A stretch of 64,000 bases of DNA from JASHUC01 sp035606175 (GTDB lineage: Bacteria; Pseudomonadota; Gammaproteobacteria; Steroidobacterales; Steroidobacteraceae). The stretch covers positions 28,957 through 92,956 of the forward strand of contig DATNFW010000065.1 in the NCBI GenBank assembly GCA_035606175.1. Reading direction: 5' to 3'. Under the pieces are notes generated by a model. That model did not search any database and had not been told where the DNA came from. It worked only from the letters and a program-made list of their open reading frames with translations. Positions 16,026 to 24,615 of this stretch are shown one piece after another. Within the stretch, counting starts at the first letter, position 1, and each line of letters starts with the position of its first letter. A program made the translations under genes and the position numbers.

Positions 16026-18344
16026 TCACCTCGAGAGCAGCGCCGCGGCTCGATCGATCCGCTCGCGGCATGCATCGAGTGCATGCGCAGTGCGCATCAG
16101 GTAATCGTTAGCCTGATCCCAGCGTCGGCCCTCGATCGCTTCGCGGACCCCGGGAAGGGTTTTCGCGCCATACCCGGTGAGCGCGCCCGGCGCGTAGATG
16201 AGGTGGACGAACCAGCTGCGCCCGGGAAGACCGCGCGGATCGGTCAACGTTCGCTCCATACCGGTCAGCAGATCGTTGAGCATTCTCAAGGGCTCCCCGG
16301 TCGGCAGGTTCCCGGACGACAGCGCGCTCGCAAGTGCCGCATCGTAGCGGTGTGCCGAAATTTTGAGTCGTGCGACCGCATTGTCGAGCGGCGCGAACTC
16401 GAGATAGGGACCGGGCGCCTCCTCAGCCGGCGGGCCGAGCGGATGCCGGGGGTCGGATGCGAGCGCAAACGCGCGCTGATCGAGAAGGCGTGCCAGGCTC
16501 TCGGCGCGTTCGCGCTGCGAGTCGGCGAGCCGGTGCAGCTCCTGCCGATAGCGATCGACGGTATCGGCGAATTCGCCGAACTCGAGCGGCAGCACGTCCG
16601 AATCCGCCACGCGCAGCGCCAGATGCCCGCCAACCTTCGCCATCGCAATGCCGTAGACGAAGTCTGGGTCGCCGAAGCGTACATAGTGATCGAAGGAGTC
16701 GTAGCGCGAGTGATAGACGCCCTCCTGTTCTTCCTCACCCGTGAATCCGAAGTTGATCGAGGCGATGCCGAGATGCTGCAGGAAGGGCGTGTAGTCCGAG
16801 CCTGAGCCGAGCGCTTGCAGCGGCAGATCGGCTCCCGAGGCGGCGAGCTTTCCGACCCGCTGCGCCTCGGAGCCCGCGGCCGGATCGAACGCCTGGACTT
16901 CCAGGCGCGCTCGCAGCCTCGACTCGACACTCGCATGCGTTTCCGGATCGTCGACGCCGGCTGCGACCTGATTGACGAGACGCTGCAGAGAGTGGCTGCC
17001 GCCGATGCGGAGGAATCCTCGCCCATTGTCATCCGTATTGACGTAGAGCACCGTCTTTCGTTCGAGCTCCTCCGCATGCTCTTCCGCCCATTCGGTCGAG
17101 CCGAGCAGCCCAGGCTCCTCGCCGTCCCAGCTCGCATAGATGAGCGTGCGCTTCGGCCTCCAGCCGCTCTTCGCGAGCTGGCCGATCGCCTTCGCCTCCT
17201 CGAGCTCGGCGTCGGCTCCCGCGATCGGGTCCCAGGCACCGAATACCCACCCGTCGTGGTGATTGCCGCGGATCACCCATTCATCGGGACGCGCGGAGCC
17301 TCGAAGCGTCGCGATCACGTCATAGATCGGCTTGAGGCTCCAGTCCGAGCGGACGAGGAGGTGCACGCGCGCAGGACCTGGGCCCAAGTGATAGGTGAGC
17401 GGCAGCGACCCGCGCCACGAGACCGGTGCGATGCGCCCTCCGAGAGCGGCGAGCAAAGGCTGTGCGTCGGCATAGGAGATCGGCAGCACCGGAATCTTGA
17501 GGACGGTTTTCGCGTCTGCAATCGAGAGCCGCTTCGCATTCTTCGTTGCACCGATCCCCGGCGTGAGCGGGTCTCCGGCATAAAGCGTCATATCCTCGAC
17601 CGAGCCGCGCTGGACGCCCTCACTCGGGCGCCAGCCGCCCTGCGGGTACACATCGCCGGGTGAGTAGCCATCCTCGTGCGGATCGGAATAGATGATGCAG
17701 CCGATGGCGCCGTGCTCATATGCGAGCTTTGGCTTCAAACCGCGCCACCCGCCGCCATAGCGCGCAATGACGATCTTGCCGCGGACGTCGACGCCGCGGC
17801 GCGCGAGCGCCTTGTAGTCATCGTTCATGCCGAAGTTGACATAGACGAGCTCGCCGGTCACATCGCCGTCTGCGCCGTAGACGTTGTAGGGCGGCAGCGC
17901 GCCGGAGAGCGCGGAGGTGCTATCGCCCCGAACCGGCGGCTCGTGCAGCGTCGCTTTGAAACGTTTCGGCGCGACGAGCTCGAGCGACTCCTGCTTCGGT
18001 GTGGGATACAGCACGTAGAACGTCTCGATATGGGTGTCCCAGCCCCAGGAGGAGAACATGCGCTCGATGGTTCGCGCGTTTTTTGCATCGTGGGGCGAGC
18101 CGACCTGATTGGGCTCGGAGGACAGCTCCTTCATCCAGTTGCGTAGATCGCTCGCCCGCATCTGCGCATCGAACCGCTCCTCCAGATTGCGCTCGGCACC
18201 GGCATCCTGCGCGGTGTAGCCGAGCATCGCGCCCTCCTGCGCCGTCGCAACCGATGCGGCGAGCCACCACAGGGCGGCCGCAAGTGCGGCGACGCCGGTG
18301 CGGGAAGGAAAGTGAAATTGAGGCGCGCGCCAATGCAGATTCAT
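16026..18344 (-). CDS. secreted M28 peptidase, glutamate carboxypeptidase II type
   Basis: The 772-residue protein has a signal peptide (ending near ASVATAQ). It then shows the three-part layout of glutamate carboxypeptidase II and transferrin-receptor-like proteins: a split peptidase domain, a PA domain (about 140-320, with RGKIVIARYGG), and a C-terminal dimerisation domain. The di-zinc ligands are all visible: H362 and D372 in NHHDGWVFGAWDP, E409/E410 in SWDGEEPGLLGS, D438 in VNTDDN, and a His in YHSRYDSFDHY. It should be an active periplasmic or secreted exopeptidase. The start at 18344 has GGAGAG upstream. It lies 83 bases downstream of the alanine dehydrogenase gene on the same strand. 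Confidence 0.9.
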   Translation of the reverse strand: MNLHWRAPQFHFPSRTGVAALAAALWWLAASVATAQEGAMLGYTAQDAGAERNLEERFDAQMRASDLRNWMKELSSEPNQVGSPHDAKNARTIERMFSSWGWDTHIETFYVLYPTPKQESLELVAPKRFKATLHEPPVRGDSTSALSGALPPYNVYGADGDVTGELVYVNFGMNDDYKALARRGVDVRGKIVIARYGGGWRGLKPKLAYEHGAIGCIIYSDPHEDGYSPGDVYPQGGWRPSEGVQRGSVEDMTLYAGDPLTPGIGATKNAKRLSIADAKTVLKIPVLPISYADAQPLLAALGGRIAPVSWRGSLPLTYHLGPGPARVHLLVRSDWSLKPIYDVIATLRGSARPDEWVIRGNHHDGWVFGAWDPIAGADAELEEAKAIGQLAKSGWRPKRTLIYASWDGEEPGLLGSTEWAEEHAEELERKTVLYVNTDDNGRGFLRIGGSHSLQRLVNQVAAGVDDPETHASVESRLRARLEVQAFDPAAGSEAQRVGKLAASGADLPLQALGSGSDYTPFLQHLGIASINFGFTGEEEQEGVYHSRYDSFDHYVRFGDPDFVYGIAMAKVGGHLALRVADSDVLPLEFGEFADTVDRYRQELHRLADSQRERAESLARLLDQRAFALASDPRHPLGPPAEEAPGPYLEFAPLDNAVARLKISAHRYDAALASALSSGNLPTGEPLRMLNDLLTGMERTLTDPRGLPGRSWFVHLIYAPGALTGYGAKTLPGVREAIEGRRWDQANDYLMRTAHALDACRERIDRAAALLSR

Positions 18345-18427
18345 GGAGCTCTCCGCGAGACCGAGGCGCGCAAATCTTAACCCCGGCCGAGGCCCTCGCG
18401 GAGAGTCTCATCCGCAGTGCGGTATCC

Positions 18428-19525
18428 TCAGTGCGCAAACGCGCCGTCGAGCGCCCGCGCGACCGCCTCGTGCCGGAGCTCCCCGTCGTGCACATTGAGC
18501 CCACGCGCCAGATGCGGATCGCGTTTGAATGCGCTCTGCCAGCCATGGTCCGCGAGCGCTCGCACGAAGGGCAGCGTCGCATTGGTGAGCGCGTAGGTCG
18601 AGGTTCGCGGTACGGCGCCCGGCATGTTCGTCACGCAATAGTGAATGACGCCGTCTACGACGTACGTCGGATTGGCATGCGTCGTCGGCCGGCTCGTCTC
18701 GATGCAGCCGCCCTGGTCGATCGAAATGTCGACGATCACCGAAAGAGGCTTCATTTGAGCAACCATCGCACGCGTGACGAGCCGCGGCGCGTGCGCCCCG
18801 GGGATGAGAACGGCGCCGATCACGACGTCGGCATCCGTTACGCACTGCTCGACCGCATCGACGGTCGAGTACTGGGTCTTCAACCGGCTGCCGAACTGCG
18901 CGGCGAGCTCGCGCAGCCGCTTGACGGAACGATCGAGTACCGTGACATCCGCCTGCAGGCCGACCGCCATTTCGGCGGCTTGCGTGCCGGCAACGCCGCC
19001 GCCCAGCACGGCCACTTTGCAGGGCGTCACACCGGGCACGCCTCCGAGCAGCATGCCGCTGCCACCGTTTGCCTTCTGCAGGCAGCTCGCGGCAACCTGA
19101 ATGGACATTCGCCCGGCCACCTCGCTCATCGGCGTGAGTAGCGGCAGCGAGCCGTCCGCGGCGGTCACTGTCTCGTACGCGATAGCCGTGGCACCCGCAT
19201 CCATGAGCGCCCGTGCCTGGGAGGGGTCGGCGGCGAGGTGCAGATACGTGAACAGCATCTGACCCTGCCGCAGCATGCGACACTCCTCGATCTGCGGCTC
19301 CTTGACCTTGACGATCAGGTCCGCGGAGCGGAACACCTCGGCAGCCGAGCGGGCGATCTTCGCGCCCGCGGCTTCGTAGTGCAGATCGAGAAGACCGACA
19401 CCCTCGCCGGCGTGCGTCTCGATGAGAACCTCATGGCCAGCGGCAACCAGCTCACGCACACCGGCCGGGACCAGCCCGACCCTGTATTCGTGCACCTTGA
19501 TCTCGCGAGGGACTCCGATCCGCAT
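18428..19525 (-). CDS. ald: alanine dehydrogenase
   Basis: The 365-residue enzyme starts MRIGVPREIKVHEYRVGLVP, as alanine dehydrogenases do. The pyruvate-binding residues fall at the canonical positions K75 (VKVKEP) and H96 (TYLHLA), and the NAD site is VLGGGVAGTQAAEMA. It catalyses reversible oxidative deamination of L-alanine to pyruvate and ammonia. I use the ATG at 19525 rather than one five codons upstream because homologues start there. It is divergent from an Lrp/AsnC gene, a classic arrangement in which that regulator activates ald in response to amino acids. Confidence 0.95.
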   Translation of the reverse strand: MRIGVPREIKVHEYRVGLVPAGVRELVAAGHEVLIETHAGEGVGLLDLHYEAAGAKIARSAAEVFRSADLIVKVKEPQIEECRMLRQGQMLFTYLHLAADPSQARALMDAGATAIAYETVTAADGSLPLLTPMSEVAGRMSIQVAASCLQKANGGSGMLLGGVPGVTPCKVAVLGGGVAGTQAAEMAVGLQADVTVLDRSVKRLRELAAQFGSRLKTQYSTVDAVEQCVTDADVVIGAVLIPGAHAPRLVTRAMVAQMKPLSVIVDISIDQGGCIETSRPTTHANPTYVVDGVIHYCVTNMPGAVPRTSTYALTNATLPFVRALADHGWQSAFKRDPHLARGLNVHDGELRHEAVARALDGAFAH

Positions 19526-19662
19526 GGCACGCTCCCGCAAAATAGAACTCGTTGGTGCAAGCTTATCGCGTACCGTGGCACAGAAGATGCTATTTAGGCG
19601 CTGATTAGGGCGTTATACGCAATATTCTTGCGTTCTTATGCGAATTCATGGAAGAATATTCA
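19526..19662. promoter_or_regulatory. ald/lrp divergent control region with inverted repeat
   Basis: This stretch between two divergent starts is distinctly AT-richer than its surroundings. It contains 9-base perfect inverted arms AATATTCTT (19621-19629) and AAGAATATT (19652-19660) separated by 22 bases. The arms flank the start of the lrp-like gene, and the right arm lies between its Shine-Dalgarno (GGAAGA, 19650-19655) and the ATG at 19663. Lrp/AsnC proteins bind AT-rich dyads and often repress themselves, so this is a plausible autoregulatory operator. Promoter hexamers are not clear. Confidence 0.45.
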
Positions 19663-20124
19663 ATGGCTCTCGATCGTACGGACCGCCTCATCCTCGAGAC
19701 TCTGCAGCGCGACGCGCGCATCACGAACGCCGCGCTCGCGGAGAAGGTGAGCCTGTCGGAGTCCGCATGCCTCCGCCGGGTACGCGCACTCGAGGCGTCC
19801 GGCCTCGTGAGCGGCTACGGCGCGCGAATCGATCAGGTGAAGGCGGGACTGCCCGTCAACGTTTTCGTCAGCATCACGCTGGATCGACAGGACCAGACCG
19901 ACCTGCAGGCGTTCGAGGAGGCGGTGCGCCGGATCCCCGAAGTGATGGAGTGCTACCTCATGACCGGCGACTTCGATTATCTGCTGCGCGTCGTCGTTGC
20001 CGACACTGCCGATTTCGAGCGCGTGCACAGCAGGAATCTGACGCAGCTGCCGCACGTCGCACGCGTACATTCGAGCTTTGCGCTGCGCGCTGTCGCCCGG
20101 CTGCACGTGCTGCCCATTCGTTGA
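19663..20124 (+). CDS. Lrp/AsnC-family transcriptional regulator
   Basis: This 153-residue regulator has an N-terminal winged helix (LDRTDRLILETLQRDARITN, then SLSESACLRRVRALEASGLV) and a C-terminal RAM/AsnC ligand domain (MTGDFDYLLRVVVAD). I use the ATG at 19663, which has GGAAGA seven bases upstream; the ATG at 19648 has no such site and adds only MEEYS. Being divergent from ald, it is probably the alanine/amino-acid-responsive activator of that gene, by analogy to AldR/BkdR-type regulators. It could also influence the branched-chain operon 3.6 kb away, but no site was identified there. Confidence 0.92.
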   Translation: MALDRTDRLILETLQRDARITNAALAEKVSLSESACLRRVRALEASGLVSGYGARIDQVKAGLPVNVFVSITLDRQDQTDLQAFEEAVRRIPEVMECYLMTGDFDYLLRVVVADTADFERVHSRNLTQLPHVARVHSSFALRAVARLHVLPIR

Positions 20125-20188
20125 AGGGTGTGAGCCGCCTCGGTAGACTGCGGCGGATACCAACAACATCTAACCTCGTGAGGCAATC

Positions 20189-20923
20189 ATGCCGGCACTC
20201 GCTGCGATCAAAATGAGCAGGCTCCTCGTTCTGGCGTTCGCCTCCGTGTTGTTTTCAACAGGCGCATTTCCGCAAGGCGAGGCTCAATCGGACCCGCAGG
20301 CGCTCAAGATCGGCATCATCGGGACCGGTCGGATCGGGGGCACACTCGCGCGTTATTGGGTCAAGGCCGGACACGAGGTCATGATCTCATCCGATCATCC
20401 GGAGACGCTTCGGCCGCTCGCAGCGGAGCTCGGCTCCCGCGCGCACGTGGGCACGCCTCGCGAGGCTGCGGCTTTCGGGACGGTGATTCTCGTCTCGGTA
20501 CCTTACAAAGCGATGCCGGAGCTCGGCGCGACGGTATCGAAGGAGCTCGCGGGCAAGGTGATACTCGACACGAGCAACCCCTCCGAGAGGCGCGACGGCC
20601 CGATGGCGCGCGGCGTTGAGGAGAAGGGCGCGGGCGTTGCGACCGCGGAGTACCTGCACAACAAGCGAGTCGTGCGAGCCTTCAACTGCATTCCCGCGCG
20701 GACGCTCGCGACCGAAGGCGATCGAAAGCCCGAGCGCATCGCTATCCCGATCGGAGGCGACGATCCTCGAGCCATCAGCGTCGCCCAACAGCTGATAGGG
20801 GAGACGGGTTTCGATCCCGTCGTCGTCGGCTCGCTCGCGGAGACGCGCCGCTTCGATCTCGGCCAGCCGCTCGCGCACGGCGATCTGACCGCCGCGGAGC
20901 TCAGGCAGAGAATGCAGCGCTAG
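20189..20923 (+). CDS. F420/NADP-type oxidoreductase with signal peptide
   Basis: The protein of 244 residues has the fold of NADPH-dependent F420 reductases (NADP oxidoreductase, coenzyme F420-dependent family). The Rossmann motif is KIGIIGTGRIGGTLARYW, NADPH-type SSDHPETL follows strand 2, and typical internal segments are VSVPYKAM and VRAFNCIPA. About 36 residues precede the Rossmann fold, including a hydrophobic leader (LLVLAFASVLFSTGAF) resembling a signal peptide. Start 20189 is supported by GAGG six bases upstream; 20213 is an alternative. Family members are cytoplasmic, so the leader is unexpected. It lies 64 bases after the lrp-like gene. Confidence 0.75.
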   Translation: MPALAAIKMSRLLVLAFASVLFSTGAFPQGEAQSDPQALKIGIIGTGRIGGTLARYWVKAGHEVMISSDHPETLRPLAAELGSRAHVGTPREAAAFGTVILVSVPYKAMPELGATVSKELAGKVILDTSNPSERRDGPMARGVEEKGAGVATAEYLHNKRVVRAFNCIPARTLATEGDRKPERIAIPIGGDDPRAISVAQQLIGETGFDPVVVGSLAETRRFDLGQPLAHGDLTAAELRQRMQR

Positions 20924-20948
20924 TCGCTAGCGGAAAGGTCTGCGCTGC

Positions 20949-21890
20949 CTACCGCGTCGAAGTCGATGCGGGACGATTGAACGCGGTCGCGCCCGAGGCC
21001 GCGAACAGCTTCGTGAAGGGATCGTCCGGTTGCACGGGCGCCGCGCCCTCGCGGATCGTCGTGCGGCGCATGTCGCGGCGATGTTTGAACTCGTCGTAGT
21101 CCCCGCCCCGATGCATGCTGCACAGGTTGTCCCAGATGGCCATGTCGCCGGGACGGTAGGTGACGTTGAAGACGTATTTCGGCTGGGTGGCGAAGGCGAT
21201 GAGCTCGGCAAGCAGCGCACGCCCCTCCTCGCGCGGCATGCCGACGATGTCGCGTGCGTGGGCCGCGATGTAGAGCGCCTTGCGCCCGGAGCCGCGGTGA
21301 ACGTGCACGAGCGGATGCACGGCATGCGGCCGCGCATCGATCTCCTCCTCGCTGAGAGGGTAGCCTGCGCGGCTGCGCGACCACCAAAGCGAGTGGCGCG
21401 CCTCGAGCCCTTCGATGCGATCCTTCATCGATTGCGGCAGGTCCTCGTAAGCGCTGCGTGTGTCGGCGAACCAGGTCTCCCCGCCCTCGGGAGGCGCCTC
21501 GTGACACAGCAGAAGCGACTGCGCCGAGCGCATATCCATGAACGATGAGTCGGTGTGCCACAGCCGGTCGCCGCGCTTGTGCAGGCGGATCATCTCGTCC
21601 TGGATGATGTTGCCGTCGGGATCGAGATTGCTTGCATCGAAAATCTCGCGATGCTCGTGCCGGTAGCGCCGCCCCTCCATTCGCGGAGCGAACTCGATGT
21701 GGCCGAAGATACGGCTGAACGCGATGTGTGTCTCATCGTTGAGACCGGTGTTGCGCCAGATCGTGATACCCCACGTGTTCTGGGCGGCGATGATCTCCCG
21801 GCGAGTCGCCTCATCGAGCGGCTTCGCGATGTCGACACCGGATATTTCGGCGCCGAACTTGGGCAAAATCGGCTTTACTGTCAGGCTCAT
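20949..21890 (-). CDS. TfdA/TauD-family 2-oxoglutarate-dependent dioxygenase
   Basis: The 313-residue non-heme iron oxygenase carries the 2-His-1-carboxylate facial triad H112, D114 (LWHTDSSF) and H260 (CSMHRGGDYD), and the 2-oxoglutarate arginine R275 (DMRRTT). Spacing and flanking sequence resemble TfdA, the 2,4-D dioxygenase, more than TauD. Such enzymes hydroxylate next to an ether, sulfonate or similar group, using oxygen and 2-oxoglutarate. The ATG at 21890 is used because the family N-terminus (SLTVKPILPKFGAEISGVD) begins there. The substrate is unproven; the TfdA resemblance fits the aromatic-degrading theme of the right end. Confidence 0.85.
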   Translation of the reverse strand: MSLTVKPILPKFGAEISGVDIAKPLDEATRREIIAAQNTWGITIWRNTGLNDETHIAFSRIFGHIEFAPRMEGRRYRHEHREIFDASNLDPDGNIIQDEMIRLHKRGDRLWHTDSSFMDMRSAQSLLLCHEAPPEGGETWFADTRSAYEDLPQSMKDRIEGLEARHSLWWSRSRAGYPLSEEEIDARPHAVHPLVHVHRGSGRKALYIAAHARDIVGMPREEGRALLAELIAFATQPKYVFNVTYRPGDMAIWDNLCSMHRGGDYDEFKHRRDMRRTTIREGAAPVQPDDPFTKLFAASGATAFNRPASTSTR

Positions 21891-21986
21891 GTGACCTTCG
21901 CTCCTCGAGTGCACATACTATTGCTCGACTCGCGCAGGAACGCAAAATCGGCCGCATCCGTTGCATAACGCCTTGCCGCATGGGCA

Positions 21987-23474
21987 CTAGGGCGACTCGC
22001 GCCAGCCTCCCCCGAGCGCTTTGTAGAGCTCGACGAGGTCGGTGGACTCGGCCGTGGTCGCCTGTGCGCGTGCGAGCTCGTTCTGCTGGAGCGTCCGTTC
22101 GGCATCGAGCACCTCGATGAAGCTCGCAAGTCCGCTCTCGTATCGCTGCCGCGCAAGCGTCAGCGCGTTTCGACTGGCTTGCGAGGCGGCCACGAGCGAT
22201 GCGCGGCTCGCCTGCTCGGAAGAGTACGCAGCGAGCGCGTTCTCCACCTCGTGAAGGGCGTTGAGCACGGTGCGGGCGTAGTCGATCGCGGCCTCCTTCT
22301 CCCGCGCATCCTGCAGCCGGATGACGGCGCGGCGGGCGCCGGCCTCGAAAATCGGCAGCTCCAGAGTGGGACCTAGCGACCCGAAACGACTCGCGGCTTC
22401 GATCAGCCGCGAGAGCCCCTCGGACTGATACCCTCCGGCCGCGCTCAGCGTGAGCCGCGGGAAGAGATCCGCCACTGCGACTCCAACACGAGCCGTCGCC
22501 GCGTGCAGACTGGCCTCGGCGCGGCGAACGTCCGGACGGCGCCGCGCGAGCTCCCCTGGCAACCCGACCGGCACGCGCGGAGGTGCCGGGGGCACGGGGC
22601 TCGCTCGAGCGAGCTCCGCGCGCAACGCATCGGGCTCGCGATCCATCAGGCGGCTCAGCTGATTGATGTCCTGGGTGATCTCGCGCTCGAGCGGCGGCAC
22701 CTGCGCCTCTGTGACGCTCACCTCGCTCGAGGCGTTCTCGACGTCGAGGTCGGTCGTGAGGCCCGCATTCCACCGCTCGCGCGTCAAGTCGTACACGTCG
22801 CGCTGCGTCGCGAGGCTCTGCTCGAGAATCGAGCGCCGCAGCTGCGCGCCGCGCAAATCGATATAAGCCTCCGCCACGTCGCCGGCGAGTGAGATGCGCA
22901 CGGCCCGTTCGTTCTCGACTGCGGACGTCACGTCCGCGTCGGCCGCCTCGATGGAGCGGCGCACGCGGCCGAACAAATCGAGCTCCCAGGAGGCGCTGAG
23001 GCCAAGCTGATACTGGTTGAAAGGATTGGAAATGGTGACGCCGGGCGGCAAGCCCCTGAGGCCTCCCGACCCGGCGATGCCGAAGACGGCGCCGTTCGGC
23101 GTGTTGAGACTGAAGCGCTGGCGCGTGAAGCTCGCATTGGCAGCCAGAGTCGGCCAAAGCCCTGCCGCGGTTTGCTGGCGCTGCGCACGCGCCTCCTCGA
23201 TGCGCACCACCGCCGCGCTGAGGTCGAGATTCGCCCCGAAGCTGCGTTCGATGAGCGAGATCAGCGTCGGGTCTTTGAAGCTCGACCACCACTCCGCGAG
23301 GTCCGGCGTGCGCGTCTCGATCGCGCTCGCCGGGCCGCCGCCGAGCGCCGTGCGCGACCAGGTCGAAGGCACGGCGGGTTTGGGCGGGACGAAATTCGGC
23401 CCGACCGCGCAGCTCGCAAGGAGCAGCGCAAGCCCGCCGATCGAGGCCCGTGCCACCATTGCTCCGGCACTCAT
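21987..23474 (-). CDS. NodT-family outer-membrane efflux lipoprotein of ABC exporter
   Basis: This 495-residue protein is a TolC-like lipoprotein (signal ending LALLLASC) with two outer-membrane efflux domains. It opens with the NodT-type CAVGPNFVPPKPAVPSTW and contains WWSSFKDPTLISLIERSF and ELDLFGRVRRSIEAAD. The second repeat has the RRPDVRRAEASLHAATARVGVA signature. It is the last gene of a five-gene minus-strand operon (adaptor, ATPase, two permeases, channel), 18 bases after a permease gene. Its presence makes the exporter a self-contained system across both membranes. Confidence 0.92.
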   Translation of the reverse strand: MSAGAMVARASIGGLALLLASCAVGPNFVPPKPAVPSTWSRTALGGGPASAIETRTPDLAEWWSSFKDPTLISLIERSFGANLDLSAAVVRIEEARAQRQQTAAGLWPTLAANASFTRQRFSLNTPNGAVFGIAGSGGLRGLPPGVTISNPFNQYQLGLSASWELDLFGRVRRSIEAADADVTSAVENERAVRISLAGDVAEAYIDLRGAQLRRSILEQSLATQRDVYDLTRERWNAGLTTDLDVENASSEVSVTEAQVPPLEREITQDINQLSRLMDREPDALRAELARASPVPPAPPRVPVGLPGELARRRPDVRRAEASLHAATARVGVAVADLFPRLTLSAAGGYQSEGLSRLIEAASRFGSLGPTLELPIFEAGARRAVIRLQDAREKEAAIDYARTVLNALHEVENALAAYSSEQASRASLVAASQASRNALTLARQRYESGLASFIEVLDAERTLQQNELARAQATTAESTDLVELYKALGGGWRESP

Positions 23475-23492
23475 GATCGCTGGCTCATGGGG

Positions 23493-24611
23493 CTATTGCA
23501 GCCGGCTGCGAAACATCCACGCAGCCCCCGTCAGCGTGAATGCGGCGATCACCGCGAGCGGCCAGAGGTCCGGGCCGAGCTGCACGAAAGAGCTGCCCTC
23601 GAGATAGACGCGCTGCGCGATGTCGACGGCGTAGCGCAGCGGATTGATGAGAGTGAAGTACTGCAGGGCGAGCGGCATGTTCTCGAGCGGAGTGGTGAGG
23701 CCCGAGAGCGTCGCGAACGGCATGATCAGCAGGAAGGAAAACAGCATCGCCTGCTGCATCGTGTAGGAGACCGCCGAGACCATGAGCCCCAGGCCGACCG
23801 AGGCGAGCACGAAGCACGCCATGCCGAAATAGAGCGTTAGATAGGAGCCCGCGAACGGAATGTGAAACCAGAGCTGCGCGACGAGCAGGACGCCGGTTGC
23901 CTGCATGAGGCCGATGAGCATGGCCGGAACGGCCTTGCCGGCCATGATCTCGTAAGGCCGGTACGGAGTCACGAGCAGCTGATCGAACGTGCCCTGCTCA
24001 CGCTCGCGCGCGACCGACATCGCCGCGAGCAGCATCGTCTGCAGCAATGTGAGCTGCCCGATCATGCCCGGGATCATGTTCCAGCGCGTCTCGAGGTTCG
24101 GGTTGTACCAGGCGCGCAGCTCGACTTTGACCGGCGGGCCGGCAAGATCGTGCTCTCGACGCCAGTCGGCATTGAATCCCTCGACGACTGCGCTCGCGTA
24201 TCCGGTTGCCGTTCCGGCCGTGTTTGAATTGCGGCCGTCGGCGATCACCTGCACGTCGGCCGCCCGGCCCGCGCCGAGCTTCCGCCCGAAATCCGGAGGG
24301 ATGGTGACGACGATCAACGCCCGGCGGTTGTCGATCGTCGCCCGAATCTGATCCGCGCTTTGAAGGCTCGCGACACGCTCGAATATGCCGCTGCCGTCGA
24401 ACTTCGCAACGAGCTCGCGCGATGCCGCGCTTCGGTCCTGATCGAGCACGGCATAGGAGACGTGATTGAGATCGTAGGTCGCCGCGTAGCCGAAGATGAG
24501 CGTCTGGATGATCGGCGGCAGCAGCAGGCTGTTGCGCGAGCGCCGCTCCTTGAGCACGGCGAGCAGCTCCTTGCGCGTGAGAGCGATGATGCGAAGCAGC
24601 GAACCGAGCAT
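23493..24611 (-). CDS. ybhR: ABC-2 type permease (YbhR-like)
   Basis: This inner-membrane permease of 372 residues has one N-terminal helix (SLLLPPIIQTLIFGYAAT), a large periplasmic domain and five C-terminal helices. The family segment REREQGTFDQLLVTPYRPYE lies in the cytoplasmic coupling region. This is the YhhJ/YbhR arrangement. With the neighbouring paralogous permease it should form the heterodimeric membrane domain driven by the double ATPase. It starts a few bases after the preceding permease's stop. Confidence 0.9.
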   Translation of the reverse strand: MLGSLLRIIALTRKELLAVLKERRSRNSLLLPPIIQTLIFGYAATYDLNHVSYAVLDQDRSAASRELVAKFDGSGIFERVASLQSADQIRATIDNRRALIVVTIPPDFGRKLGAGRAADVQVIADGRNSNTAGTATGYASAVVEGFNADWRREHDLAGPPVKVELRAWYNPNLETRWNMIPGMIGQLTLLQTMLLAAMSVAREREQGTFDQLLVTPYRPYEIMAGKAVPAMLIGLMQATGVLLVAQLWFHIPFAGSYLTLYFGMACFVLASVGLGLMVSAVSYTMQQAMLFSFLLIMPFATLSGLTTPLENMPLALQYFTLINPLRYAVDIAQRVYLEGSSFVQLGPDLWPLAVIAAFTLTGAAWMFRSRLQ

Positions 24612-24615
24612 GACC

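Noticed and set aside
20130..20155. Possible hairpin terminator after the lrp-like gene (GCCGC/GCGGC arms)
   Set aside because: Only about five base pairs, no T-tract, and the next gene is co-oriented 64 bases downstream; too weak to call.
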